This document shows, in pieces, positions 1-12,712 of a stretch of 64,000 nt of DNA; position 1 is the first letter of the stretch; each line of letters opens with the position of its first letter. A program made the translations under genes and the position numbers. Source of the DNA: Syngnathus acus (lineage: Eukaryota; Chordata; Actinopteri; Syngnathiformes; Syngnathidae). The stretch is from contig NC_051094.1 of NCBI RefSeq assembly GCF_901709675.1, positions 13,758,501-13,822,500 on the forward strand. Direction: 5' to 3'. The notes under the pieces are model-generated. The model searched no databases, had not been told where the DNA came from, and saw nothing but the letters and a program-made list of their open reading frames with translations.

Positions 1-182
1 GGAGTTTGCATGTTCTCCCCGTGCCCGCCTGGGTTTTCTCCGGGCACTCCGGTTTCCTCCCACCCCCCAAAAAACATGCTTGGTAGGCCAATTGAGCACT
101 CCTAATTGCCCCTCGGTGTGAGTGCGGATGGTTGTTCGTCTCTGTGGGCACTGCGATTGGCTGGCAACAGGTTCAGGGTGTC
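1..182 (+). repeat. tRNA-derived SINE, 5'-truncated by the window edge
   Basis: The sequence matches, nearly base for base, the middle of the intact SINE at 32721-33080, from the GGAGTTTGCATGTTCTCC block to the GGTTCAGGGTGTC block. The tRNA-like head lies before the window and the 3' tail is missing. The copy stops about 30 bases before the first visible cdca2 splice acceptor. Confidence 0.85.
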
Positions 183-213
183 TTTTCCATTGGCTGCATT
201 TTTTTTATTTCAG

Positions 214-3200
214 ATGAACACAACCAAGAAGGGAAAGAGAACCACCATCGAGCAGCGTCACCCACACCCAGCAAGAAGCGTCGTGTGGGCCCCCTCAAAG
301 GCTGTGAAGTGCAGATTAGAGTTGCACACACTCCAGACCTTCCCTTAAATGGCAGAGACGAGGAGGTATTATCACTCTGCCCATAGACTCCCTTGACTGC
401 CGTCTTTAAATCGGGTTTCTGCTTCTTTCTAGTTAATTAAAAAAAAAAAACAAGTACAGCATTTTTGCTTTTCTACAGATTAGAAGTTTTTTAAGTATTC
501 TGTTGGTTCCATAGGGAAATAAGGAGCCAGTGGCAGAATGCAATAATGATGTCAAAACAGAACCTGTGCCATCAAGTGAGACTGAAGAAGAAACCCAACC
601 TGTGCTTCCTTGTACACCTCTTCGTGGTTACCGTGAGCGACACATGTCCTTGGAACATTATGCCTTTTCCTCCAAAAACAACCAACAGGTGTGAGATTTG
701 GTTGTAGACACACATTAGTTAGGAATTGACAAAAATGCGCCACTGACCTCTTAACAGTTGTAAACATCTCTAAAGCATGTTTGTATAGTACTTTAAGACG
801 TGCTTTTTGCTTCATGAAGCACCACTTTACAAAATTGTATGTATCGTTGTTTGACTAGACGACCGTTACATGCCATCTCGCTCCATACCACACTGAGAAT
901 TTTCAGGTTTTCATTGCTATTATTTTTTTTCCATTTCCTTTTAGTTGGCGACAGTTTGAATTTTGACTATTTGTAGGCCGGGCCAGTCCCAATCCTCTGC
1001 AAATAGTGTGGTTCAACTGTACAGTAAATAAACAAGTTGGTTAAATAGATTGATGTGCTGTATATACAATTTGACAAAAACAAAGTCAGCAGTAAATGCA
1101 CAATACCTTTCACACTGAAGTTACTCAACTGTGTCCTACTGTTTACAGAGTGACTATGTAAACATCATCGACAAGAGTTAGGAATGCCAATGCTTGTACA
1201 TGTGTTAGGTGGAAACACTTGAACTAAGTCCAACAGAAAGGCAATGGAACTTATTTTTTCTCAACAGGAAAATGTGTTTGAACCTCAAAGCCCCAGCCGA
1301 CCACAGCCTAGTGACCTTACATCACTTTCACCAGAGGAATCTTTCTCTGTTTTCCAGTTCTCTTCGCTCCCCTCTCAATCATCCGGTAAAATACACACTG
1401 CTCTTGGTCATGCAGGAATTTCGTCTTTCATGTCGGTTCCAAATAAATTGACCTTTAAGGTGGCAAGATTAATTGATCATTAAATGAATCGACAACTTTT
1501 TGCTGTTTGATTAATCATTTAAAGCCATTTTTGTTAGTTAAGTGGACTTCAGGGGAAATGTAAGTCAAATTAACCCTTAATGATTAATATATAACAACCT
1601 ATGAACAATTGAGATGACAAAAAGTCTTCGGGATGCATTGTGTTTACCCATCTTGATTTGTTGTGAAAGAAAACAGACAGACATTATCAATTTCAGCATT
1701 TCAGGACTGGTAGAGGCTGTGATGATATATATTTTCAAATTTTTGTTTTTTGCTCTTACGGTTTTGGCAACCAAAACCACAAGAAGATATTTTTCTGCAT
1801 AAAAGTAGCGGGGTTAATTGCTGGCTTCCCTTCTTTGCCTCCATCTGACACCATGACATCATCATGTTGTAGGCCATAAAGGGGTGGTCCAATAAATGCA
1901 ACCTTAAAAAAAAGTTACATTTTAACCCTTTTATCTATTCATGTGATTGGCCTTACAAAAAGCCCGCACTGTTAATAACCTTGAATTCTTTCCATTTTGA
2001 TCATTATTGTGCATACAGAAGCAAGCGAGTCGTCTGGGGCATCTGCAGAAAAGAAGAAAAAGAAGCGGGTGCATTTTGGATGCCCACTTTCCCCTGAGTT
2101 TTTTGATACGCAACTGCCTCCCAGCACCCCGTTGCAGAAAGGGCAAACGCCAGCTCGAGCCTCCACACCAGGTGGGATCTTAAAGAAGACACCGCAGAGG
2201 AGTGAGTCTTTTACTCCACAAGCCCAGCGAGATCTTTGCAGTATGTTTGGTGCCTCCCCGGCACCAATGTCTGCAATGTCTCATGACCACAGAATGCTCC
2301 ACATGGCGGAAGATGGGGTGGAGAAGTTTGAAAAGGTATGTTACATGTCTTTTATTTATTAATATTCATTTTTTTAATACAACATTAGAAATTGTTCAGA
2401 TTATGATGCAAAAATCGGACATTTTTGAATTTCCTAACTTAACCCTGTTCCTCAAGGGCGGGTGTCCTGCATGTTTTAGATGTCGCCCTGCTGAATCAAA
2501 ACTGATTCAAATGATCAGAATAGTTATCCCGCTTCTGCAGACCTTGATGATTATCTGTGATATAAAGTGTTTTTTTTAACGCCATAAATACGATAAAAAC
2601 ATGCCGAGGGAGTTTTAAACATGTTTTTTTAGTTTGAACATTCAATACCTTGTTTTTGTAATGTATTCAAATGATGTGTTGAAAGGGCTTTTGAAATCCT
2701 TGTATTGTAATTCTATTTACATTCTACACAACGTCCCAACTAGTCAATGCTTTATATTTTTCTGCATCTAGATCATTTTTCCTTCAACAGAAGACAGTGA
2801 TTCTACAATTATGCCTGATACAGGTGGGATATAGCATTTTATTGACAAACAGTTATAATGTGGAGTCGGCATAATTACTTTTTTTTTTTTTTTTCTTCCC
2901 AGAATTGATGAATTATACCCAGCTGAATTTAAAAGATGCTTTCGATGATGAGGCTCTTTCTCCAGCAGTACCAACAGGTACAACCTGTTATTTGCCTTTT
3001 TTATAGATGCAGTGCATTGAGAAAGTATTAAGCCTCATAAAACATTTTCATATTTCTGTTGATTAGCCATTATTTACGTCATCTACAATGTATTTTTATT
3101 TCCATACGCCATAATGACCACACGAAAGGAGAATACATTATGCTGTTGCATGTTAATTTGAGACAATTCGGAAACAGTTGCAGCATTAAAGGGGATGGGC

Positions 3201-6200
3201 AAACAGTCAAAGTTTTGGACAACCAGGACTCTACCTTGAGCAAAGATAGGCAACTGGTGGCCCTTGATCCCACTTCCAAAGGCTCCTTGATTTATTTGTA
3301 AAATCTCCAAATTCAGGCAAATTTCATAATTCAAACAATACACTGAACTGTATTATCTGTAAAAGTCAATTCTACAAAGCATTATACTACTTGGAGCAAA
3401 CATTTATCTTCATGTGATATTTTTGCTTTATATTGTGATACTTTGTAGCTGTATCATGGTTATATAATAATAAGCACTTTGTTACAGCAGCAGCAGCTGT
3501 TGTGAAATGCGCTATATTGATAAAGTTGTATAGTATTATATTTCTTATGTTCTCTTGTATTAGTAGTAATTAATGAGTTAATTAATGTAATTAGTAGACA
3601 AGCAACTGAATTTCTTGCATTTTGTCCCCTTAGACGTGAAGTCTGAAATAAGGCCAGCCTATGAGTCAAACGCCCTGAACGAGCGTGAGTCTTTGTCAGA
3701 GGAGAAACAACCTGAGGCTGTCGGTGACGCTGCACCCAGATTGAAGAACTGGGAAAATAAGGTTATTTGTGCATTCTTGTTTACTTCGTCATACTGCAGT
3801 GTAATGTTTGTTTTTTTCCTATGGATTTTTATGATGCCATTACTGAAGAGTTCCATTAATGGGGATTATTAGACCTAGAAATGTAACAAAATGTGTGTTG
3901 CAGGGTCCTTTGCATCAGTCATTAAATGATCATGCATGAAAGTGGTCTAGCCGTAGGTATGACGACATTTTGTTTCTTAATGATGATGACCTGAGTTTAT
4001 CGTTGGACAATTTTTATCACATGACAAAAATTCAACTCAGTGACTCCAATTTAACCCAAACAATTACCGTGAAATAAAACCTACATCACAGTGGCGAAAT
4101 GGAAAAATAAAACAATTCCAACGAAATTCCAGGAGTTCAGTGAGGTGGTGGAGAACAGAATCAGAGTGAGATATTCCATGAGCAACTCAAAACCTACAAT
4201 AACCCAGTGAAACGGGCGAGAAGTCCCCATTTTTAGAACTCATCACAGACAACAAAAACAATCCCAAGTTATTTTCTATTCCATGAGCAACTCAAAACCT
4301 ACAATAACCCAGTGAAATGGGTAAGAAGTCCCCATTTTTAGAACTCATCACAGAAAACAAAAACAATCCCAAGGTATTTTTCCAACACAACTGACTTGTC
4401 GCTTTCATCTGGATTCATGTTCCTTCAGAACACATTCAATTGAGTCTGGGGTTCCCCAAGGGTCAATTTTCGGTCCAATTATGTTTAATCTATACATAGT
4501 ATGCGTCACCTTGAGGATGTCTTCAGGAGGTACAGTTAAGCAGATGACACACGGCTGTACAGTTTATCACTGTGTCTTCTGATGACAGCAGGTAGCCTTC
4601 AGAAGGCAGTTATTAACTGTATTTTACATATTAAGTCATGGATGGCTGTGAATTTGCAACAGCCACAAGTGAGATTTTAGTCATTGGTTCTGAAGGGAGA
4701 ATGTAAGAATGTATCTGTGATGTGTTTTTACCATTTTTAAGCTTGTATCCACTGAGCGGCAAAGGAGAGTGACAAACTATTTAATGCTATGTTTTGCCTG
4801 TTCAGTTTCAAATATTTCATTATAGCCACAGTTTGAACCTGGAATATTTGTACAAAATACTATGTTAATTAAAACCTCACCTCAAAAGTCAACCAGCAAC
4901 ACTAAACAGTTCATTCAGCTTTGGAAGTCCCACTGTAGCCTAATTCTTACTGGGGTTTTGTTTTTCTGACCTCAAAGTGAATGTCCCCCATTGCAGGCAG
5001 CAGAAGAATCTGAATCTACAAATGAATTTCCAGCTGCTCGTACTCGTAAGAGGAAGGTATTATGACTGCTGAGCGCACCATTTAGCAGACATGATTTTCT
5101 TTTTATCAGTCAGCTTTATCTAACAAGCTGCCAACAGATCTACTGTTTAATTCCAATGAATATAAAAGTAATCACATTTCAGCATAGCCACCTTATGTGC
5201 ATGCGTATTTGAGAGATGGACCATATCGTGTTCAACATCTTTCTGCCAATTTTCGCTTTCTTTTAGCTTCCTGAAAAGAGCCAGCCTGTGAGGAGGTCGA
5301 CGCGCTCTGCTGCCAAGCCTTCTGAGACGATTAAAGTGAGTTTATTGAGGCTCGTGGTACACAGATCTTGGTCAGAAAAGTTCTTTTTATATATATATCT
5401 ATATATATATAGATAGATATATATAGATACATATATAGATAAATAGATATATTCATGCCTTTATTACACACATTCATGCCCCATAAGGAGTATTTTTCAA
5501 TGAACAAAAGATGTGTTTCCAGTCGTGGTAGTATGAGAAATTTAACACTGAGGCCTGGGTTGATATAAATTATGTTATATATGTATCACGATATACGTGA
5601 GTAACATTTACCAGTACAATGAGTGTGTATTCTTGGAGACAGACAAATAGTCCTCGTCAATTTGTAACATGAACTGTACTTATTCCTTCTATTAAAAAAT
5701 GAAAATGGACCATGCACCCACTATCATGCATCTGCATTAATGGTGCAGAAGTGCTCACAGGCATGTGATGTGTTCACCCTCCTCATAGGAGGCACAGACA
5801 TACAAAGTTTCAGAAAATTGGCATCCATTATACTGTATGTATCCATTAGGCTAGCGAGCGAGTAATGCCACACTTCATCGTAAATTAATTACTGATGACT
5901 CCCTGTGAATTACAAAATTATATTTGAGGTTTTTTTTGTTTTTGTTTTTTTTGTTTTTTAAATTACATTCATACAGCACCTTCTGTCCCCACAGCTGGCC
6001 TCTAAAGCAGCAGCACATCGGTGGAAAAGGGAAGTCAACCTTTCTCTTTACGGCTCTCGAACATATGCATCCAAGAATCCTAGCCTCAGTCCCATCACAG
6101 AGTTGTTCCAGTCAGTAGCAGCACAGGGCTGTCTCCCTACTAGCTGTGCAGGTAAGATGTATGCTCTACTAAACCTGGTATAATGATTAAGACACACTTA

Positions 6201-7904
6201 AGTTTATGCCTATATTATTAAGTGAAAGGCCTCTCACATCTACAGCTATCACTTCAAGGAGACTTGTATTCACAATTTATAACTGTTCTCAGGCGTAAGA
6301 TAGTGAAAAGTCTCTCTTAAAAATACAAACAACCCTATTTTTAATAAGAGGTATCAAATTAACTTACATTCTATGTCCGATTATATAAATTTCAAAACAA
6401 CGAACAATTGATGTCTGACATAGATAACATTTTATAGCTATTTTCAATCTATATCTATTTTTTTATCCTAAGATTTGTCCTTAAAATTTAGATAAAAAGA
6501 TTTGTCGGCCCTTTAGCATATCATTACGATAGCCCAGCCACGACCAATTGAGCTATGCTTAATCCAACAGGTACACTAATGTAATAAGTGAAACAAGCAT
6601 GGGTTGATTGGTGGTACCTGCAGAGTGAGGCCCAAGAATGACGTAATAGAAAAGCGACTGTTGTGTTACCATCTCTGATGTTACATTTGTGGCACAGCAG
6701 AACCAACACAATTCCCCACACATAAAAATATTGATATAAACAATAGAGGCTTATATCCTAAATTGGAGTTGACTAATTATTAGCAAAATTTCCTCTTTTG
6801 AACAACTTTTCCAATGAAGCAATTTCAAAACACGTTAAATTTGAAAAGCATGAGGAGCAGGTTCATGCTTTATTTACTTAGCTTAACTTTAGTGTACTTG
6901 CTGGGTAACCGTTTTTTCATTGCACACCTGACAGGCACTTTGCAGACACAACTTTTTGCATACAAACAATAAGTACATTTTTCTGAACATGTCCGATTTG
7001 AACTCTATGAATCTTGACATTTGTGAAGCCAGAAGTAGTGAAGTTCCTGTCGTGCTGTTGATTTCTCCCAATAATCCCAGATGAAAGTGCATACTTGAAG
7101 AATAACGCCAGTGAGTCAGAAAGCAGTGGCCCCGGGACTTCAGTATGTATTGGTGAGAGTTCATCAGAAGCGCCCTTCTCCTCTGGCAAAAAAGCCTCAG
7201 GGACTAACAGGTCCTCATCAAGGCCCAGGACCACAAGGCGAGGATTAAGGAAGGGCAGAGTTTCAATGCACGATCTGCTACATGTGGAGCCTCAGATGCA
7301 GACCGATGAGAAGGCAAGCGAGAACCGTGAAGAAGAGGTCACTACAAACACTGCGGGGTCAATAGACGACCCATCAGAACAAGTGTCGGATGATGCTGAA
7401 GAACATTGCACCCTAATATTTGCTGACACAACCAGCGCACACGCAGATCCAAATTCAGATTGTTGTCATTTGGTCGTTGAAGGCTCCACCTCAGCCTGCT
7501 TGTTAGGAGGAGAACAAACCAGTACAGTGGCCTTGACAAGCACGTCCCCCCGGACAACCCAGCAGGCTCAAAATATGTCAAGATGCTTGGGGCGCTCTGT
7601 GAACCCGGCAGAGGAACAACCTCAAGCGGAAGCAGAAACACAGCCCAAAACAAACAGCAATTCATCGTGTGAATCTCCTGAAGAGGAGGCACAAGTCGAC
7701 TGTGGCCCGGCCTCCTGGAAGGCGGACTTCAATTTTGAGGATGTCTTCAAACGCAGGGGACAGCGCTCAGTGCGCCGCAGCCTACGGAACCAAAGGAACA
7801 CAGATAATGACTCAGGTCTGTCCTGGGTGCCTCGGATCTCACCTGAAATAAGAAAAAGAACCGTCAAGAAGATGCAGAATCGCAGATTCAGTTCGATTGT
7901 TTAA
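214..7904 (+). CDS. cdca2: Cell division cycle-associated protein 2 (Repo-Man), 3' part, 11 exons
   Basis: Repo-Man is a chromatin-bound regulatory subunit of protein phosphatase 1 that dephosphorylates histone H3 at mitotic exit. Exons read from splice sites: 214-365, 515-688, 1268-1385, 2019-2335, 2772-2823, 2903-2977, 3634-3761, 4997-5056, 5267-5335, 5995-6151 and 7081-7904 (TAA). All junctions keep frame, giving 708 residues after a phase-1 entry; the N-terminus lies upstream of the window. The 2019 exon encodes the PP1 dock: KKKKKRVHFG (RVxF motif) followed by PLSPEFFD and LPPSTPLQKGQTP, the KiR-SLiM arrangement shared only by Repo-Man and Ki-67. The 5995 exon encodes a KREVNLSLYG...ASKNPSLSPI block. 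No FHA domain or long Ki-67 repeats are visible and the C-terminus follows in a modest last exon, so Repo-Man fits better than mki67. A decayed LINE fragment lies in the intron before exon 4997. Confidence 0.85.
2019..2335 (+). other. cdca2: cdca2 exon carrying the PP1-binding (RVxF + KiR-SLiM) motif
   Basis: The exon enters in phase 1 (split Glu codon) and leaves in phase 0. It opens with an acidic/serine stretch and a lysine run, then KRVHFG, the RVxF docking motif for PP1. Next come SPEFFD and LPPSTPL, which in the Repo-Man and Ki-67 family form the second contact that selects PP1-gamma. The Ser-Pro and Thr-Pro sites around the motif are candidate CDK1 sites that would switch PP1 binding off in early mitosis (inference). 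Confidence 0.85.
4172..4381. repeat. Tandem duplication, two copies of a 105-bp unit
   Basis: Copy 1 starts at 4172 and copy 2 at 4277, both with TATTCCATGAGCAACTC, and they differ at only a few positions across 105 bases. Lies in a cdca2 intron. Its proximity to the LINE fragment downstream suggests both may belong to old retroelement sequence, but this is not established. Confidence 0.85.
4436..4710 (+). mobile_element. Decayed LINE reverse-transcriptase fragment (L2/Rex1-like)
   Basis: At 4448 the frame reads GVPQGSIFGPIMFNLYI, matching the reverse-transcriptase motif GVPQGSVLGPLLF of L2/Rex1-type fish LINEs. At 4540 another frame reads ADDTRLY, the catalytic Asp-Asp motif, followed by a region reading IKSWMAVN, the conserved block after the active site. 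The two motifs are out of frame with each other (offset 92 bases) and stops intervene, so this is a dead fragment inside a cdca2 intron. Confidence 0.75.
5380..5450. repeat. AT/ATAG microsatellite
   Basis: Imperfect alternation of TATATA and GATAGATA units in the cdca2 intron after exon 5267-5335. Confidence 0.8.
7081..7904 (+). other. cdca2: Last coding exon of cdca2
   Basis: The acceptor at 7079-7080 follows a CCCAATAATCCCAG tract. The exon enters in phase 1 (Asp codon split) and runs open for 824 bases to a TAA. It is Ser/Thr/Glu-rich and ends in a basic segment (RKRTVKKMQNRRFSSIV), typical of the low-complexity, chromatin-binding C-terminal half of Repo-Man. A possible poly(A) signal ATTAAA lies about 145 bases after the stop. 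Confidence 0.8.
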
Positions 7905-10621
7905 CCAGTCGCCACTGTCTGAGGACACTGAGCACGCCACTTGCTCGTAGTTTGACAGTTTTTGCATTCCACTCAAATATTACTTACATCATATCGTTTT
8001 TCCTTCTGAATTAATTTGCCTGTTTTGCAAGGTTGTTGTTTTATGGGATTAAAGTGCTGATTCATTCTCCTTAACCAATCATTTGCATCATTCGTCTATG
8101 CAAGCCACTCAATATACAGCGAGCCCAATCATTTATGCTGACCTCCTCTCAATCAATATCCAACCACGCATTTCCCCTCTCACTAGATCCAGTCTCAATG
8201 AGTCAATATTTTCTCTTAGTGGATAGATGAAGACGGCCTTAGTGCAGTACCAATCTGTCAGACGAGGTTAGAGGCTACTGGATTAATGTGAACGAAATGG
8301 CAGGAAGGGCTAAATGAGCCCTTGAGTCATTCTCTGCTGTTGGGGTAACCAGGAGTCGTGGTGGAAAGCAGGAATAAAAGCAAACCTATGCGAAACCAAC
8401 TGTTCCTTTTATTTTGCACCCACTCCGACATCCATCCGTTTAAATTTACCATCTCCCAAATTGTACCTATGAAACTATTTTTAAAAACATTTTGATATAA
8501 CTAACTCTTAGGGTGGAATGAATCTTCTGAAAAGGTTTTTCCCTATATGTTTAATGAGTTTGACTTTTTTAATTTAGCTGTTGAAGTAAAAACGTATCAA
8601 TGCAAAATTGTTGAGATGCAACTTGAAAGAAATTCACAAAGGAATGGAAAGCAAAAATCAGTCCTCGTTTTGGTCTATGAAAGGAGTTGAGTGCTGACCT
8701 CTCTAAGATTCAAAGCAGCTCTCCCACAAGCAGTTCAGTCCACATTAGAGTGATTTTAGCAGACAGAGTAGAAACAACTTGAGTTTCACATTCAGTCCAC
8801 ACAGGACAATCAGCTTCTAGAGATATGCACAAGCGTGATATATCCATCACAGTGTAATTGTCTCTCCACTTTTACATCAAGCCCGAGTCACTTCACTTGC
8901 CTGAAGGACACCAAGGTCCCCATTTTGTGGTTGAATGCCAAACAAGGCCTTGCCATCTGCAACTAGACGAATGGGCTCTGATCTTCTGACGTGACGCAGC
9001 AGGACTTTAGTGCCATCCAGTGGCTGTCATGAAGTGCTGCGTGTCAGGCTTCACATGATAGTCAGAAAGAAGTGAATGAACTGCAATTCATGAAAATAAT
9101 TTAGTTGTAATCATTTCATTTGTATAAGTCAGTTTATTAGATTAAAAGAAGAAAAGCGTGAGCATTTTGTATTTGTTTTAATCGCATGATGTGTGGGCAC
9201 CTTTATTGGCTGGGTCAAACTTGGCACGACTGCAAACAGGCTGCTGTGTTGTGAAAGTCTGCAGGCATAATGGTGCACCTCTATAGAAGCCCTTGTGTTC
9301 GTACGTGTGAGTGAGGGGTGTGAAGCCGAAGCCACCATCCCTGGCAGACGGGCATAGTGAAGACAGCTTAGCACAAGAACAATGGGGTCCTTTGAGAAAG
9401 ACGACGCCCCCAAGACATGTGGCCTCCTGTCACCGTGGCAACCCCCCATGGGACATGGAGAGGGTCTGACAGCTGGAGAGAAGGACTTTCAGAAATTCAC
9501 TTGCTTTCTTTCTATTGCTTCCCATACATGTGCTCCCAGGACCATTTGGATGGCCAAGGGTCCTGACTATTGGGAGTTTTGTGGACCTGTACGCACTGCC
9601 TCAGTCATCACGCATTCACATTCTATGCTCAAAAAGTACAGATAGTTGTAGAGAACAAAGTAGATTTAATTCCATTAGTAATGACTAAAATTAAGCACAA
9701 AACTGGGTAAAAAAATGTTAAATTTTTTTATTTCCCTTCAATAAATGCCACTACTGAAATAAGAAATCATGTGGCAAGCTTGTTTTTCTTCATGCAAGAA
9801 TGTAAGTAGTGTGATACTTTAAAGTCAGTACACCACATTTCCGCAGTTTTACTAATGTTGAGAATCCGGTAGTTATAAGGGCAACTTACTTCAGCAAAAG
9901 CACTTCCTTCCTCCTCATGTGATTGAATGACCACGAATACTATTGCATTGCACCTGTGGGACCTTAAAACATCTCAAATTTATTTTTTCTCTATCCACAC
10001 AAAATGCCGTCACAGAGCTACCAGTGGCAGCAATAGCCAATGTTAAGGCTTTGCTTTGTTTACATGTCATATAAAAATAAATGATATTCATGCATTTTAC
10101 TTTTGTCTAAAAATACCAGCCACATATATATATTTTTTTCCAGGTCTTAATTTCCATCCTTTTTAATACGGCATTGACGGAACAGAAAATGCACTAGCAT
10201 GCAATGAATCAGTTATTATTCCATTTTGATCCGTACTGTGTCAGAATATAGGTGAAATGTTGATCATTGTTTTGAAGCCGTTGTAAATGTGTTTTGATTC
10301 AACACAAAGATGCCCACAAAAATCTTATTTACTGTCATGAGGCTGAATAATCGAAGACTGGACAGTTTTAAGCTAAACAGGGTGTTTAAATTATTAATCA
10401 GTGATCAGAATGATTTTCTAATCATTCATAATCGATTAATTGTAGATTATTTGTTGTACCTATTCACAGTCCTTGTATGTCCTTGTTTTTTTTGTCCTGC
10501 TATTTACCTCTTTTGTTATATCGTGGAGGATGAAAAAAGTGAAGGACCTATTTTAACCAACTAAGGAGTGAAAAGCACAGAAAAATGGAGGGAGTAATAG
10601 TAAAAAGGCAATAGAAACAAA
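7905..10621. other. 3' flank of cdca2; no gene seen
   Basis: The first few hundred bases are probably cdca2 3' UTR (ATTAAA near 8049, AATAAA near 8374). The rest is AT-rich unique sequence. Open frames of 80-106 codons at 9129-9645 overlap on both strands, have no splice context and match no family I recognise. Confidence 0.5.
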
Positions 10622-10798
10622 TACCGTATTTTTCGGACTAAAAGTCGCTCTGGAGTACAAGTCACATCAGCCATAAAATGCACCATAAAGGGGAAAAAAA
10701 CATATAAGTCGCACTGGACTTTAAGTCGCATTTTGGGGGAAATTTATTTGACAAAATCCAACACCAAAAACGCGACTTATAGTCCGAAAAATACGGTA
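10622..10798. mobile_element. MITE with 19-bp perfect inverted ends, TA-flanked (mariner-type)
   Basis: The left end TACCGTATTTTTCGGACTA is the exact reverse complement of the right end. The inside holds two AAGTCGC/AAGTCACA sub-blocks. Both ends start with TA, as expected for a mariner-type TA target duplication. At 177 bp with no coding capacity it is non-autonomous. It is a short relative of the element at 59266-60057. Confidence 0.88.
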
Positions 10799-11449
10799 CT
10801 TGAAAAACTGATTTAACTACAGAAATGATGTACTTGCAGATTACCTCCCAATCAAATCATTAATCATGACATACACTGTATGAGACACAACATTTCATAC
10901 CCTCTGTACTCTTTTTTTTTTTTGCCCCCCATTTTAAATCGGTCGCATGCCGTCTGTTCGGACACAAAGACGTTTAATCGGTTCTTTGCCCTTGCAGATT
11001 TACAGACCTGGCCTTTCAATTAGTTAATTAGTATCTGAATGGTATTAAGTTGTCCTGCCGCCCCAGTGCTTTCCATGCAGCGAGTCCTCCATTATTGATG
11101 CTCGGAGCAGGAGCCGTAAGCCCGGCGCAGCTCTCCTGCAGGGCCTAAGGCAGCAGGAGGAGGCAAACAAACAAAGGCGAGATGACAACACAAGCGTCTC
11201 GCAGTTACTCTGTTTGCTCTGCTGGCCCAGTGTGTCTGCAGCTGTCTGAGGTCTGCTGCTAACAGCTGCGTCTGGACGTCTCGACAAGGTGTGCACTGTG
11301 TGCCTCGTAAGGGAAGTAGCCCTTCGTATCACTGTGACTTGACACATCAGGGGGATTAGTGTATACAGTAGTGTCACATTATGCTAAATGAATGTTCCCT
11401 CATTGAGGCATCAGTTAAGGGAAAATTAAGGGAAATTAGATTTAAACAT

Positions 11450-11488
11450 ATATATATATATCACTGATTAATCATTTAATATATATAT

Positions 11489-11519
<31 letters not shown>

Positions 11520-11525
11520 CATACA
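11450..11525. repeat. (AT)n/(AC)n compound microsatellite
   Basis: Blocks of TATATA, ACACAC and ATATAT in succession within the intergenic region between cdca2 and kat6a. Confidence 0.85.
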
Positions 11526-12639
11526 CAGTAAAAAGCAAAAAATATGATGCAGCATTCATTAACAAACTTGTACAAAATATTTTAAATGTCTTAGCATGCC
11601 TGAACAAAACACACTCATGACTGATATGGTGTGTTCAACATACATAAGTGACTGCTTTTTTTCACATAAACACTCAGTGGCTACTGGGGTTGCAGCTGGA
11701 ATTTTCCATGGGATTTCATGATGATGTTTTTCGAGCCAAAAGGCACTGGACTTTTTTTTTTTTACCTTGCGCTGTGCGTCCTTCACTCAAATGTGTGCTG
11801 CTTGTAAGAGAGGGTCACACCCAAGCTTTGCATGCAATTTCTTTGATCACACACTCACTAATCATTTGAAAGTCATCCGTGTCTGTCTATCAGGGCGATA
11901 GGGACGGAGCTGACCCCAAAAATGAACAAAAATGCATTGGAAAACAAAAAATGTAACCCAGATTTTTCCCCTAAATGCTGCATTCAATGTTCTCCATAAA
12001 AACGGAACCACCAGTACCCACTGTACATCTTAATGAGGTTATTAGTAGTTGTTATTATCTGGTCCTTGCATCAGTTCATCTCTCCTCTCAGTTTACTCAG
12101 ATCTGCAGTGCCATCTGTAGTGCCTGCAGGTGTGGATCTATGCTGTATTCTGTGTGTGCGGCATACTTTTCCTCCCGTCTGCTTGTTGCATCATCAGAAA
12201 AACCACAGTCCTGCTCCCTCTTGGTGTTTAAATAAGCTTTAATTGGGTCGATCTCCCGGGACAAGCTTCAGCACAGCAAGTCATCGCGCAATAATGTCAA
12301 AATCCATCCATGTGAGACAAAATCATTGTGGAGTCAACAATATGTGGCCTTAAGACAGTTGGCAGCCAAGCATGGAAAGTAGCGAGCTAGACAACCTTAT
12401 AATTAACTTTGCCAGCTTCCTGCTGAATGGATGTGAAGGCACCACTGCTACAAATTTACTATGCTGATTTTCACACTAGTCATAGTATTAAAAAGACAGA
12501 ATTTTGTTGATCATTGAAGTGACAGGGATGACAGTCTGCATCGCTCCGGAGGCAGCAAGGTTGCTTAATGATGGCTTGCCATGACATTTATTACTGCTTG
12601 AATCAGACTAAAATGTTTTTCTCTATTTCTACACAGGAG

Positions 12640-12712
12640 GGCCTGAACTGAAATTCAAACTCAGGTCCTCTCAACTCCGAGGCAGATGTGCTAACCACTA
12701 CATTGACATAGT
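12640..12712 (-). repeat. tRNA-derived SINE head fragment
   Basis: On the minus strand this reads TAGTGGTTAGCACATCTGCC and then a degraded GGTTCGAATCC-like B box, as in the head of the 32721 SINE. Body and tail are absent. Confidence 0.6.

Noticed and set aside
2019-2335. RVxF/KiR-SLiM exon read as Ki-67 (mki67)
   Set aside because: The motif is shared, but no FHA domain or the long Ki-67 repeats appear and the gene ends soon after; cdca2 fits better.
4436-4710. Functional reverse transcriptase
   Set aside because: The two key motifs are in different frames with stops between them.
9129-9645. Overlapping open frames on both strands in the cdca2-kat6a gap
   Set aside because: No family resemblance, splice context or codon bias that I can see.
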